A stretch of 64,000 nt of DNA from Rhipidocladum racemiflorum (Eukaryota; Streptophyta; Magnoliopsida; Poales; Poaceae): the NCBI GenBank assembly GCA_036346355.1, contig CM070572.1, forward strand, positions 39,469,944-39,533,943. The letters are read 5' to 3'. A model generated the notes under the pieces. It had not been told where the DNA came from and made no database searches. It worked only from the letters and a program-made list of their open reading frames with translations. A program made the position numbers and the translations under genes. This document shows, piece after piece, positions 43,858 through 55,885 of the stretch (the stretch's first letter is position 1; each line of letters begins with the position of its first letter).

Positions 43858-45283
43858 TGAGCCTAGAGGGGGGTGAATAGGCCTTTTCGAAAATTAACAA
43901 GAACTAATGAAAACTTGATATAGAAGAAAAACAGTATACTACTAAAAAAGAACAAACAACTTGGCACAGAGCAGAAAAAATATTGAAAAGCAAAAAAATA
44001 AAAGAGACAACGGATTTTTCACCGAGGTTCAGAGATTACACTCTTACATCCCCGTTAGAGCACTTCACTAGAAATATTGCTCCACCAAAAGCTAAACCAC
44101 TAGCTTTGGTATCCACTGGGTAACTCTTTCACTAAACCGTAAGGTGAGTTCCAAACCTCTTACAATCTGTGGTGGCCTTCCACAAATTTCTTTGGATAGG
44201 TCGCACCAAGAGCCCACAGGCCGTCTAGGAACACTAAGTTCCAAGAGTAACAGACCAAGCACAAGATCAAACTCTTGGTTCACAATTTTGCAATGTGTCG
44301 AGACTAAGCTTGGAGCAAAAACACTTCCGAATGTTTTATGAACAGTGAAGTTCAGTCTCTTTGAATGCTTCTGAGCTTAAGAGTGCTAGATGTCAAAGAG
44401 ATGCAAAATATTATCTGAAGAATGGTCCTGACATGCTTATATAGCCCACAAAATGGAGAAACAACCGTTACAGCATTTACTAGCCGTTGGACTTTGTTAG
44501 AATGACAAAATAAACAAATTCAATATGCCACGAACATGATTACAAAGATTTTCAATATGATCAAGGTGTGACGGACCAATTTTAGAAAAGTTCCCATTTA
44601 CACCGGACCGAAAAACTCAGTCCGTCGCAAAAGGGCATTTGCACTGAACCGAAAAAGTTGGTTCGGCGTACACAAACATTTGACAAACGTTGGTCTGTCA
44701 TAAAAACTCCAAAACTTCAGCTTGCGCCGGAACGAAAAGTTGGTCCGGCGTACATAGCAACTTAAGACTTTAAGTTGCATCAGACCAAAAAAGTTGGTCC
44801 GAGGGACACTTGAAAATATGGTTCGGTGTGAACGGAATACGCTCGGTTCAATTTTCAACAAACTCATATTACTGCGCCGGACCACAAAACTTGGTCCGGC
44901 GTGAATGGTGTGAGAAAATTTCAAAGGATAGTTTCAGCGCCGAACTGAAAAGGTTGGTTCAGCGTGAGGCAAATGCTGTGTTGTTGATATTCTAAGGAAA
45001 CAAACTATGTGGTGATTTTTACTCCAAGTAATCTTGACAAGTTTGAGATCTAGGAATTAAGGTTCTTACTTGTGCATAATCCCTCTTAATATTATGGCCC
45101 AAAAGTAAAAGGCTAAGCTATAAAACTTGAAATAAATTCTAAGTTTAAACTAGTGAACATAGTCCTTAGCCTTTATCCTTTTATTCTGACAAAACTTCAC
45201 TTCACAGGGATTATTAAACTTGATCATCAACACCAAAACCAAAAGAATCATAATTAATGAATTGGGGGGCCTAGATGCTTTCA
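43858..45283 (-). mobile_element. LTR-like segment of a Sirevirus-like retroelement (minus strand)
   Basis: The segment begins TGAGCCTAGAGGGGGG and ends GATGCTTTCA. It is followed on the + strand by 'cctccccctttttgg', which is a polypurine tract (AAAAAGGGGGAGG) on the minus strand. That is the expected order PPT-3'LTR. Further CTCCCCC tracts follow at 45426 and a weaker one at 45632. Multiple such tracts are a feature I recall for Sireviruses. No second LTR copy was found, so the element is truncated. Confidence 0.5.
44603..44963. repeat. Six small imperfect palindromes inside the LTR-like segment
   Basis: Palindromes of the type 'gccggaccacaaaacttggtccggc' -like core lie at about 44603-44625, 44644-44668, 44725-44750, 44781-44803, 44874-44903 and 44936-44963. 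Each has an A-rich loop and GGTCCGG/GGTTCGG arms. Spacing is irregular (40-95 bp). Confidence 0.7.
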
Positions 45284-45609
45284 ACCTCCCCCTTTTTGGT
45301 GATTGATGACAACAACCTTGAAAAATTTCTATCTCTGAAGATCTTGACTTAAGCTTTTCTGCAAATAACTGTTAGTCTGAAAGAATAATAGGTTAAAATT
45401 GCAGAAGTAAGTAAAACACATTAAGCTCCCCCTGAATAGGTGCTAGGATTTGCAATAACATAACATAACATAACATAACTTTTATAAGAACTTAACCGAG
45501 TGAATTTCAGAGACAAAACAATTCACAAGATGTTGAAATCAGAGCAAGTTAAATTTCAAAGAAGCAGGACAATATTCAGAATTCAGAAACAACACACAAA
45601 CACAAAACT

Positions 45610-46735
45610 TAGACAACTTAGACTTAAACTTCTCCCCATTTGGCATCAATTGCCAAAAAGGTCACTTCTTGCGTCATGAGAAGGTCCTTTTGAACAAACT
45701 TGCAGCTCTGGAACTGGTGCTCTGTCTAGGAGGAGATAAATGCCGCCACTGAGGTGATTCTTCTCCTTCAGTCTATGAAGCACCCAATGCATGATCATGC
45801 CAACTGGGATACTCAGGATCCCAAGGCCGAGGTGATGAAGGAGGTTGCTGCTGTTCATATCCAGTGTGCTGAATACCCATAGCCTGATCATGCCAACTCG
45901 GATAATTTGGATCTCCAGGCTGAGGTTCAACTATCCAGTTCTAAAAATCTTCTTGAAGGTCATGAATAGAGTCAAGAATTGGAATTGTCTGGTTAAGGAT
46001 GAGTTCACCAAGCTGTTCTTGATTTGAGACAAGATTTTTTCGTGTATTATCAAAATGATCTATATAGTCATCAAGGGCATATCCAAGCCAATTTAGCATG
46101 CCTCCATGAGTATTGAGCTTGATGTTGACTGTACTTGAGAATTGATCAAATTTGGACTCTTAAGCATTTTACTTCTTGTTGATATCATACAGTCTATCCT
46201 TCGTAGTTGTCTCATTTGATTTAATTTCACCAATCCATCTTCTCAAGTCAAATTGGTTACTCCTGAGCATCTCAAACCTTTTGTAGCTCTCATTCTTGAT
46301 CAAGTTTTGTTCCTCATAGACTTTATTTAACATTTCATGAATTTTTCTGACTTGATCATGATACTGCTGCAGGGCTGCCATGTGTTCACTGTGCCTTAAG
46401 GCTGCCAAATTTCTTTCTTCTTCAATTTTTTCTTGAGCAGTTCTCAGATCAACATTGTATTGTTGTTCAAAGAGTCCAAACCAGTCAGGCAGATTACCCC
46501 ATGCTGGTTGCTACTCATGTTGTGGTGGAGGAGGTGGCTGCTCATAATGTTGAGGGATAGGTGAGTGATGGGAACTTTGAACTTAATGAGGGAATGCAGA
46601 CCCCCTGCCTCATAGTCATGTGCTGTAGGTTTGAAGGATTGTCATTCCATAAATCTGGCTATTGCAGCAAGTTCCCTCAACCTCTGAATTTCTATATCTC
46701 CTTCCATTTCTTCAGAATCTGAACCAGGCAGCGAT
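45610..46735 (-). pseudogene. Decayed minus-strand ORF next to the retroelement LTR, coiled-coil protein
   Basis: Read on the minus strand from about 46735, pieces of one protein appear with stops and shifts. They include an acidic start ('SLPGSDSEEMEGDIEIQRL'), a Pro-rich stretch, and a coiled coil of about 80 residues (46408-46169; 'AALQQYHDQVRKIHEMLNK'). A Pro-rich part follows in which 'DPNYPSWHDQAMG' and 'DPEYPSWHDHALG' repeat. It ends near the CTCCCC tracts. The position is upstream of the PPT and 3' LTR, where Sireviruses carry their extra (env-like) ORF. I cannot match it to a named domain. Confidence 0.4.
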
Positions 46736-47622
46736 TGAGAGGCTTGTAAGTTGTTTACTCTATTATGAAGTAATCTAATTCTACAAATTATTGTATTAAC
46801 AACATTGTGATGCAGGAGAAATATGGGGAAGATATGGCTCGACGTCATGGCCCGAACTACAACTGGAGGAGGGAAGACCTAGATGTCGGGGCATTGTACC
46901 AGAGCGGTGGAGGCAAGAGACATGGAAGGTGAGATCATTTGCCCTTCTAAAAGTTGTCGAAAATTATGATATGATTGTGAGTGTCTAGTTGCAATTAATG
47001 AATACATTTGGTTTCTAATGTCTTGAAGATACGAAATGTCCAATGGCGTTGTGGACTCTGACGTTGCTTTGAGCCAAGCAAGAACGTTACTGTCATCACA
47101 GAGCAGCACTCGCTCCTTTAGATCTCGAGAGACAAGGCTTCATCAAGAGCTGTTGCAATCAAAGGAACAACTGAGGCAACAACAGGAGCGCCTAGCGCAA
47201 TAGGAGGAGGAGATGAGAAACATGAGAAGACAAGAAGAGTACTTTCAGTCCTCTATACAAGTAAGTTAAAAAGGTTCAATTTTAGTGATTAAGTGTTTAG
47301 CTAGACAATTTTTATTTGGACACCTGAATGTATGAGATCTAACACGTTACTTATGTAGGAATGCTTCTCGCAAATGGGGACTCAGTTCAGCTTGCCGCAG
47401 TTCCAGCCTCCTGCATACTTCCTCCCGCCACCTCCACCAGCACAGGTACATACATATAGTTTTCTATTTTGTTCTAGTTATTTGCAATTCAAGACTAACA
47501 TCAAATTATATATGTCCATTCTACAGGGTTCGACCTCGCACGCTCGACAAAGCTCCCCAGATGTCGATGGTTTCCTCGCGTCTGGAGGTAGTGCACATAA
47601 CTCGAACAACCCTGATAGTTAG
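46736..47622 (+). pseudogene. 3' exons of a TNPA-like (Ptta/En_Spm) gene in CACTA D
   Basis: Exons with matching GT-AG borders are (..)46745, 46816-46928, 47029-47260, 47359-47445 and 47527-47622 (stop TAG). Joined phases agree at each border. The text includes 'RRHGPNYNWRREDLDVGA' and 'GGGKRHGRYEMSNGVVDSD', the end of the plant Ptta/En_Spm domain. A glutamine-rich coiled coil ('LLQSKEQLRQQQERLAQ') and a Pro-rich tail follow. One in-frame TAG at about 47200 breaks the coiled coil. The 5' part of the gene is missing, replaced by the retroelement insertion. In intact elements the protein binds the terminal arrays. Confidence 0.75.
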
Positions 47623-47949
47623 ATCTTTTGTAATATAACTTGAGTAGGAAATGTATATATGTGATGTGCTGGATCTAGTATGTGTGATGTGAATGCGTTG
47701 TGTTGGATGTGCTGACTCTATGTTCGTGACTATGTGTGACTAATGGTGAATGGTTAATACATCTGTTTCGTGCTGAATGGTTATTACATATATTCCATGG
47801 TGGTTGATGCCGTTTGCTGACTATGTGTTTGTAAATGGTTATTATACTTGAATCTGTGTTGAATGGTGAATGCAAATGTTGCTTATTCATAAAATGACAT
47901 GGGTCGCACAAGCTTTATAGAGTGGAGGATAGAAGCGCTGGGATCTTCC

Positions 47950-48271
47950 CAGTATTTTCGTCGGCCACACCCCAGGGCGATGAAAATAATGGGCATCTTC
48001 CAAGAATTTTGGTCGGCCAGTATTTTCGTCGGTTCGGAATGTGGCCGACGAAAAACTATAAGCCATCCGATATCTTCTTTCGTCAGTTAGGCTGGACCGA
48101 CGAAAACATATTGCATTCGTCGGCGACTAACGAAAATATCTTATTTTTTCGTCGAATTATTTTCGTCTGCTTATTTTCATCGGCAAGCTAACGAAAAGAG
48201 GTATTTTCGTCGGGAAACCCCTTGTTATCATTAGTTCCTGGCCAACGAAAAACTATCGCAATCCTGTAGTG
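47950..48271. repeat. 3' subterminal array of CACTA D
   Basis: Repeated 'tattttcgtcggcca' and 'gccgacgaaaa' units run to the terminus at 48271. Confidence 0.8.
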
Positions 48272-48356
48272 AGTGCATTAAGAAAGGGGAGTGGTGTTTT
48301 TACATCATGGTTGTATGAAACATAAATCAACCATTGGGAGTGCCTATGTAACATCC

Positions 48357-51300
48357 CCAATTTCGGTCTTCTGTCAAAAGCTAATTTAAATTAATTAAAT
48401 TCAAAATTTGGATTTTCTTCGGTGTTCTATTTAACCTGGCATCCTTATCCTTCCGAAATTGGAGTTCAACCCTTCATCGTTTGAAAAGTCAAATTTTTGA
48501 ATTCTGATCCTTACCCGAAATTCTACCTGAGTTCCAAAATGCTCCAAAAATCCTGAAACCTATTGCATTAGGTTCCAAATATTCTAAAATGATTATGGGA
48601 ATTTTTCTAAGATTTTTAGAATCTCTCTGGTATTTTATCTCTCACGGCCTTTTGTCAAATACCATTTATTCGTCCCGGAATTGTTTAAATTCCAAATTTC
48701 ATCCAAAATCAGTGAATCCAATTTTATTGGGTTCCAACTATTCCCTACTGTTTTTAGGAATTGTTCCGGGATTTTTAGACCCTTTTTCATATTTTATCTC
48801 GCGTGTCATTGTTTCTACACTATTCATCGACCAATGGGGGAGCGCCACATGGCGAGCATTGTGCACTCATCTTCAACCTTCGGTCAGTTACAGAGAATGA
48901 GTTCTCTCTCCAATGCATGGCATTCAATCTTCAAACCTCCATAACTCCTTCATTTCTCCACCAAAATGAGAACGGTCGGATTCGTTGCGAAGAGGGAGAC
49001 GAGGAGAACTCATTCCCCATGACCATTCATCTTCAATCAGGACGAAAACGGCTCAATCAAACCGAAATCGAAATTTTCTTAAATGGTGATTACTCGGCCG
49101 TTTCTCCACGAATCGACGCACCACCACTTCTCAAACCTTCGTCCCAGAGCCCTCTACCCCGTGCTCACTCCCTCCCATAGCCATCCCTCTCCATTTCGCC
49201 GGAACCAAGCAAAAATCGACGCCAGGTGCCGCTTGTCGACACCATCACGTCACATTTTGTTCCGGTGAGCCAAACTCAATTCTGATCGCGTCGTCGTGTT
49301 CGCGTCATCGCCACGAGTAAAATCGCTCAATCAATTTCACTTTTCGTTGCAGGACGGCGACGAATTTCGCCGTCGAAAACTTCGTTTGGAGCTCGGTTTT
49401 TCATCAATTACTTTCGATCCAATGAGCTTCTCTCGAATCCGACGACATCGTTGAATTCATCTAATCGAGTTCTACGCCGTGCTCACCTCCTTTTCGTTGT
49501 TCTTGTCCCCGAAATTTTTATTATTATTTCGGTCGTCCTCGCCGCCGACATGGTCGTGGTCGCGCTAACTCCGGCCATCCCCGCCGCCGGCCACCATGTC
49601 CTCCACCACCCCCATGCCTGGCCGCACCTCCTCCACCCCTTCCCCGGCCGTGCGTCGCCCCCTCCCATCGCCGGCGCCGCATGCAGCCCGAGCGCCGTTG
49701 CGCGCGCCTCCGGTTATAACTTCGGCGAGTATATTCCGACAATCCGCTGGTCCAATCATCCTATAAATTGAACCCCACAATACTGTCATCAATCCCCACA
49801 CAACCCAATTGGAATTTCTCCGATCCAACCTACGGATCTCCCTGTAGAAGCCGTTTTGTCTGAACTTTCGGCGAGTTCTCCCGGTCACTCCCGACCCCCA
49901 TTTGGCCTAAAATTTTTACTGGAGCTCCATCTCGGTGTCCTATACCTCAAGGAAAATCAGATTTTTAGTTTGATTGCCGGAGCTCCGCCGGCAGCCATTT
50001 CTTCTCCATGTCCGGCGGGAGGTTCGAAACGTTCGTTCTCTTTCGTCGTAACTCCGAATCGAGTGATTCAAATTCCTAAATTCATATAAAATCACCCTAT
50101 ATCTACTAGTATTATTTTTGTAATTTTTATATTTTATTTATTTTATTTTATTTATTTTGTCGCTCCGTTTTGCGCGCAGCCGAAGAACCCGCCTGATCCG
50201 CCGACACCGCCGCCGAACCTCAAGACTTTGAGACTCTCGCTGCGACCGAAGGCAAGTCTCCTTGACGCATGTTGGTCCCACGATTTATAAATGTTTTACA
50301 ATGTTTTACGAATTGCATTGCTATTTGTCTAAAAAGGATGATGTTAACGTGATGCTGTTAGTTATACCTGTTATTTATGCCTCCTTGATATTGTTATCCA
50401 TGATCCTTTGTCGCCCTAGTACAGTAATCCACCATAATAAATACTTTTGATAAAATATTCTTTGATTAGGGGAATGACTATTTGAAAGACAGTTTGGATG
50501 GAACATATTAGTATAGAATGTAGATTGGAGCTAGAACAGTAGAACCCAACTTGATTGGAGATTACATAAATATTAGTGTTGATGGGGATTATTAATTATG
50601 AAATTGATCTATGAACGTGATGATTGAAATATTGTGAAGATGGATTTTGATAGTAGTTCACATTATAATGGATTGGGGAAAATTTTGGAAGATGTATGGT
50701 ATTATGAAGTATTCATGGTGGACTAAATAGTTCATTGCAAGTAAATAATATGTTGAATTGGATTCCTTGGGTTGATAAAATAGTATCAAATGAGAATTAG
50801 AGTTAGTTGGATTATTAGTGTTTGTTGGGAATCATTATTAACGGACTGATTAAAAAATAGATGATTATGGAAATATAGATATATGATAATCATTTATGGA
50901 GAATTGTGAATAATGCAGAATATGTGTGGTTTATTTAGTTAACTTGGTATCGGTGTTAATGGAAACTACTATTGACGATGAATTAATAAAATCTTAGTTT
51001 TATAGAATAATATTTGGTGGTTTAGTAAATGATAATATTACGTATTCTTGGTGGATTAGAGTAGATGATTTAGAGGTGATAATGTGGAGGATTAAATATA
51101 TGATATTATGAAGTATTATCGGTGGATTGTGCTCTAGATGATTAGAGATGATATTGTGAAGTATTCTCGGCGGTTTAGTAGATGATTTTGTGAAATATTA
51201 TTAGTAGATGATAAGACTGATCGCAGTATGAATGATGGATAAATCAATAATACAAGTTATAGTTCAAGGGAAATATTTCATATACAAACATGATTTTAGT

Positions 51301-52874
51301 TTAATATGATTTTGGAGTTATGATAGTACCATGATATACTTACTACTTGTTGGATACTATATTGAATTGGATTATTCATATGATTGAAAAAAATTATGGC
51401 AATTTAAGGATTATTGGAGATTACAAAATTGATTATAAGGATTGTAATCAAACCCTGAGAATTGAAGATTTTTAAATAAGTTTTTGGTGGACTAGAATAG
51501 TGCGTGTAGAAATTCTTAGACTTGCAATCGGTCAGTATGCACCTATGGGTGGGAATTTTTGTTAACTCTTGAAAACTTGTATTGGAAATTATAGGCAAAA
51601 GCATTGCCATTGGTTTAGAAAATAAAAATAAAACAAAAATAATTTAGACTTTGGCGGAATGGTTTGTCTGGCGGGTGCGGATAGAGCACTAGTTTTCATT
51701 ATGTAAGTACCACCCCATGTTAGTTAAGGACCGATGCTTATGATTGTCCATTCCAAGCATAACCGTACAACCACATGTCAAAGTGGGCACGACCTGGCTG
51801 AATAATTCGTAGAAACCTAACTTAGACTCACCAGTTAGTGAAAAGTGAGTGCTAGATAGAGGCAAGACTGTTTTCTCACACGGCGCAAGAGGGGGCTTCT
51901 GTAGTGGGTAGATAGAACCCTAATAGCGGTGAAATCTCAGCGGGTGGGTCGGGTTAGGCGTATACATTGTAAAGACCTTGTCATGATATCTCTGCCGGCA
52001 CACCTAAGGAAGTGTGCTAATAGCTTGGCATCAAGAGAATATCATGTCTTGTGGGTAAAGCTGTACACCTCTGCAGAGTGAAAAACTATTCGAATAGCCA
52101 TGCCTACAGTCAAGGGCACGCGAAGAATGCTTTCATATTGGTAGACTGTAGTTTTTGGTTTTTAAAACAATGTTTTTGGATTCGGGAGTGGTTAGAACTC
52201 TCGGATGTGCTTCTGGCGGCTAGAGCCAGACAGGTGGATTGAACCTATTTTTGTGAACCATGGCAGATAGAGCCATGTGGATGGATTGAACCCTGATCTT
52301 TTTGAGATGTGGCGGTTAGAGCCTGTATACTAGTGATTGGTGGCTAGAACCTTCACTAGAGTTATTAATAATTTCAACTGTACAAATAATTGTTAAAATG
52401 GCTTTGTGAAAGTATTACATGTAAAGTTTTTGAAAGTGTTGCTTTGTGCAAAAAAACCATAATAAGCCATCTTTGGATAGCCCTGCATTATGCATCTTTC
52501 CTAGACTTGCGGAGTACTTTATGTACTCACATGCTACATTCTAAATATATCTCAGAAGTGAATGAAGCTGTCAAAGGAGATTCCAAGGATTAGGACGCTC
52601 ACCCCACTCGATTGCATGTGGGCATATGGATGGGTTACCACTTGGTGTTATCTTCTTCCGCTGCAGTTATTGAAGTTGTTCAGCCTGTAAAGGCAGTAAT
52701 GGTAAACCTCGACCATAAGGTCTTTGCTTTTATTTGGTGTTATTATTATTTGGTTATATGTAATCGTGATATGGTTGTTGATTCATCACTGTTTGACTGT
52801 GTGTACTAGCTGCTGATCTAGGACTAGTACAGAAATACATAGGGGATTCCAGATAGCCGATCCGGGGGCCGACA
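48357..52874 (+). mobile_element. Very long solo LTR (4.5 kb), copy 2, TSD GCCTA
   Basis: It starts TGTAACATCCCC and ends GGGGGCCGACA. GCCTA flanks at 48352-48356 and 52875-52879. It aligns with 4935-9372 throughout. No gag-pol is present, so it is a solo LTR. GC-rich open frames at 49450-49890 lie at the same relative place as those at 6072-6554 in copy 1, and are LTR text. Confidence 0.9.
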
Positions 52875-52914
52875 GCCTAAGCCAAAATTAGATAATAATA
52901 ACGCTTCCCCATGC

Positions 52915-53133
52915 CTAGTCGCACTTCGGGATTGTTAGTTTATGGTCGCCCATACGCGAGGCTCGGTGCGCTCTTGACCCAACGCATGACACATGCGTTG
53001 TGATGTCGCCCACCAGCTCATCTATCAGTGCCCCAAAGCTTCTCAGCCTATCGTACTGCATGCACACGTCCTCCAGGGGCCGCACCGTCAGAAACTCGTC
53101 GAACTCCATGTCTAGCTCGTCCAGGTGCGCCAT
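52915..53133 (-). pseudogene. Unidentified coding fragment (72 codons) inside the inverted-repeat element
   Basis: A GC-rich minus-strand frame starts MAHLDELDMEFDEFLTVRPL and continues with normal amino-acid usage. Composition contrasts with the AT-rich arrays to its right. I do not recognise the family. Position between the two inverted arrays suggests a captured gene fragment, as in Pack-type elements, or the remnant of the element's own gene. Confidence 0.4.
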
Positions 53134-53139
53134 ATACCT

Positions 53140-53790
53140 CTAAAAAATTCAAATCGGTTTGACTTAAAATTTTTAGATCTAATTTTTTTTTAGTTGAAAC
53201 TTTTCGCATTGAAAAGTTTTTGGATTGAAAGATTTCTAAGTTGAAAATTTCAAGTTAAGACTTTTCTGATTTGAATTTTTTGATTTATTTTTTTTCGAGT
53301 TGAAACTTTCTGATTTGAAAATTTTTGGTTGAATTTTTTTTACTTGAATTTTAAATCGAAACTTTTTGAACCAAAAGTTTTTTGAGTAAAAACATTTTGA
53401 ACTAAAATTTTTTGAATCAAAAGTTTTATGAGTTGAAACTTTCTGATTTGATATTTTTCTATTTAAAACTTTTCGTGTTGAAATTTTTCCGAGTTGAAAC
53501 TTTTTTGAGTTGAAATTTTTTTAGTTGAATTTTTCTGATTTGAAATTTTCTGAGTTAAAACTTCCTAATTTGAAATTTTCAATTTAATTTTTTTGAGTTA
53601 TAAATTTGAGTTGAATTTTTTCAAGTTGAAACTTCTTATTTAAAATTTTCAAAATCTAAATGTTCTAATTCTAAATTTTGTGTTACAGAGGGAAGAAGGG
53701 GACGGGGGAAGTGAGTAGGGAAAAGAAAAGAGGGGATAGATGGTGAAGATGACATATGGCATCCTAGTGAGATGACCTTAAATTTGTTAG
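53140..53790 (-). repeat. Right end of the inverted-repeat element: array plus purine tract
   Basis: Degenerate 'gttgaaacttttcgatttgaaa' units (53155-53670) are followed by 'agaaggggacgggggaagtg' and 'gaaaagaggggatag'. On the other strand this is the same order as at 41781-42220. Confidence 0.55.
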
Positions 53791-53804
53791 TTTGACGTTA
53801 CCGC

Positions 53805-54045
53805 TATTATGATATAGATAGAATCTCAGTCCAAGTATGAAAGGACTCTATCTATTGGTGGGTGAATACAAATATATCTTTTGTTGGTTTTGCTATATTT
53901 TTGCGCACCCCTTGTATAGAAAGAGTCAATCTAATAAAGAGAGATAACTTTGTCCCCTATTTACTGTGTGCTCCATGTTCTTATTCTTGTGATTTCATTG
54001 GTGTGCTACTGATTGATCGCGGGTAAACAACTACGTTTTACATCA
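53805..54045 (+). mobile_element. 5' LTR of a degenerate Ty1/copia element
   Basis: About 240 bp aligns with 61995-62231: 'gatatagatag', 'actctatctattg', 'gcaccccttgtata', 'aatctaataaagagag' and 'ttgatcgcgggtaaacaactacgtttta'. It is followed at 54046 by 'cgttatcagcatgaagctc', a primer-binding-type site. The left TG is mutated (TATTATGATATAG against TGTTATAATATAG). Confidence 0.75.
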
Positions 54046-55140
54046 CGTTATCAGCATGAAGCTCTACAATGCTAAGTCCTAGATCAATCTACAAGCATCG
54101 TATGACCTTCTATATTCTTTGCAAGTAGATCAATCTTGTTTTCTTGATGATAATCACAGATTGATCTATGGTTGATTTGCGTGTTGCTTGTACGGAGATA
54201 TTGATCTCATCAACAAAAATCCATAATTGCATGAATGCATGAACGAACGCACCATCGTTCTGCCAAGGCCAGTTGAGTTCGTCTACCGACGTCAAATCTA
54301 CATAGCATCGAACTCATCCCACCAGAAGCGATCACACTACTACGAGTCCTACGTAAGTTTAATCTATGTAAGTTGATCACAAATAATTAGTCGATTGAAT
54401 CCTGTAGATTGCATTTTTGCTAAATAGACATTAACAGTTATTCTAATCATATATTGCGATTGGCAACACACACAAAAAAATTCATGCGATGGCGCAACAA
54501 CATTCCCTTGCCCGAAGCACGGTGGCGCACGTGCACGCGACGGTAACCAGGGCCGCGGCGGTGCCCAAAGCACCCGTGACCCACGGCGACACCGGCGGTG
54601 TTCGCACCATTAGAGATGCGGCGGCGCCCGCACTTGGTGCTCGAGGTGTCGTTCATCAATAGCGGCAGTGCCCACGGGAGTCGCGCCCGAAGATGCGACG
54701 GCGGCAAATGCCTGTGGTTGCGGCCCCCAAGGCAGCCACGCTCGAAGCAGCGCCCTTGCCAGAATCATTGGCGCCCGAGACGACAGCGTGCGTTGTGCCC
54801 ATGGTGGCCGCGCCCAAGTGGTGACTACCCCCTCGACTTCCACAAATGCGTGGCGGTCGCGCATCGAATTGCGTGACCACTAGAGAACGCACCTCCTTGT
54901 TTTGTGTGCGCGTTAAAAGCCGTGCCGCGCCTCTTCACCATCCGCGCTGGTGCCTGTGGAGCTCCCGCGTCTCCTCCGACGGCAGCGCCTGATGCACCCA
55001 CCCGCGTTGCATCCGGCGGCAGCACCCGCCTGTGTAACGTTTGACGGTGGCTTCTCCCTCGGGGCCAGCGGCTGAGGCGGAAGGCCTGGTGGCGGCGGCG
55101 CCCGATCGCCGCATGTGGAAAAGGGTGGTGGTGGAGAGGG
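54046..55140 (+). other. Leader of the copia element with a GC-rich block
   Basis: 54046-54480 is AT-rich. 54480-55140 is a GC-rich block in which 'gcgcccgaag' -like motifs return at irregular spacing ('ttgcccgaagcac', 'gtgcccaaagcac', 'gcgcccgaagatg', 'gcgcccgagacg', 'gcgcccaagtgg'). It is open in several frames. No domain can be read. It may be an acquired segment or the family's structured leader. Confidence 0.35.
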
Positions 55141-55885
55141 TTCAGTTTTTCCTAAAAAGAAAAGGAAATTAATATAACGGAAATTTACGGTTATGCCCGT
55201 CTGAATTCCCTGTTTTTTCAAAAACTAGTTAATAAATCTCAAAAATTGATGTTTAATCCTAGAAATAAGTTTTCCAGGCTTATAGACTTCCGTAAATATG
55301 GTAAAATTGATATTTAGCACACTTTAGAAGTTCCATATCCCTGTGTGTGTTTTTTTTGCCATATTTTGTGATTATATGTGCTGGAATTTATTATTCTGTT
55401 ATTAAGTAATTGTGAAGATTTCTTAATAATTAACAAAAAATTATGAAAATTGCTAGAAAAATTCTAGAAAATTTTAGATAACATATTGGTAGTCTTGTGT
55501 GTCTGGTTTAATTTTTTTAGCATTATTCCATAACTAATTAATGCTGGATTTTTTTTTGTTATTAAGTAATTCTAAAAATTACTCTGTAATTTACCAAAAA
55601 TTATAAGAAATGATAGAAAAATTTTTATAGCACATTGAAAACTCCATATCTCTAGATTTATTATCTTAGAATAATTCCATGCTTATATATGTTAAAATTT
55701 ATTTTTCATTTGGTAATTATGAAAATTGCTGAATAATTATCAGAATACTATGGAAAATTGCTAAAAAGATTCTAAGAAATTTTAGATAATTATCTATTGA
55801 ATAGATATAGACCAAGATTTACTGATTAAGGAGTGAACATGCAATATATTAATTTTACTTGTAGTAAAAATTATTTTGCATACAT
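55141..55885 (+). other. AT-rich repeat-like stretch before copia gag
   Basis: 'attaagtaattgtgaagatttc', 'ttaataattaacaaaaaattatgaaaattgctagaaaaattc' and similar phrases return about four times with roughly 120-bp spacing (near 55401, 55561 and 55715). Non-coding. Confidence 0.4.

Larger units (their letters stand above)
42221..48271 (+). mobile_element. CACTA transposon D, 6.05 kb, TSD AGT
   Basis: The left terminus is CACTGCAGGAAACCAC and the right terminus ends 'caatcctgtagtg' (reverse complement CACTACAGGATTG). AGT flanks at 42218-42220 and 48272-48274. Subterminal arrays of 'tttcgtcgg' and 'ccgacgaaaat' lie at 42250-42630 and 47950-48250. Inside are the N-terminus of a TNP2 gene, a Sirevirus-like insertion (about 43858-46735), and the 3' exons of a TNPA-like gene. 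The rest of the transposase has been lost. Confidence 0.92.
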
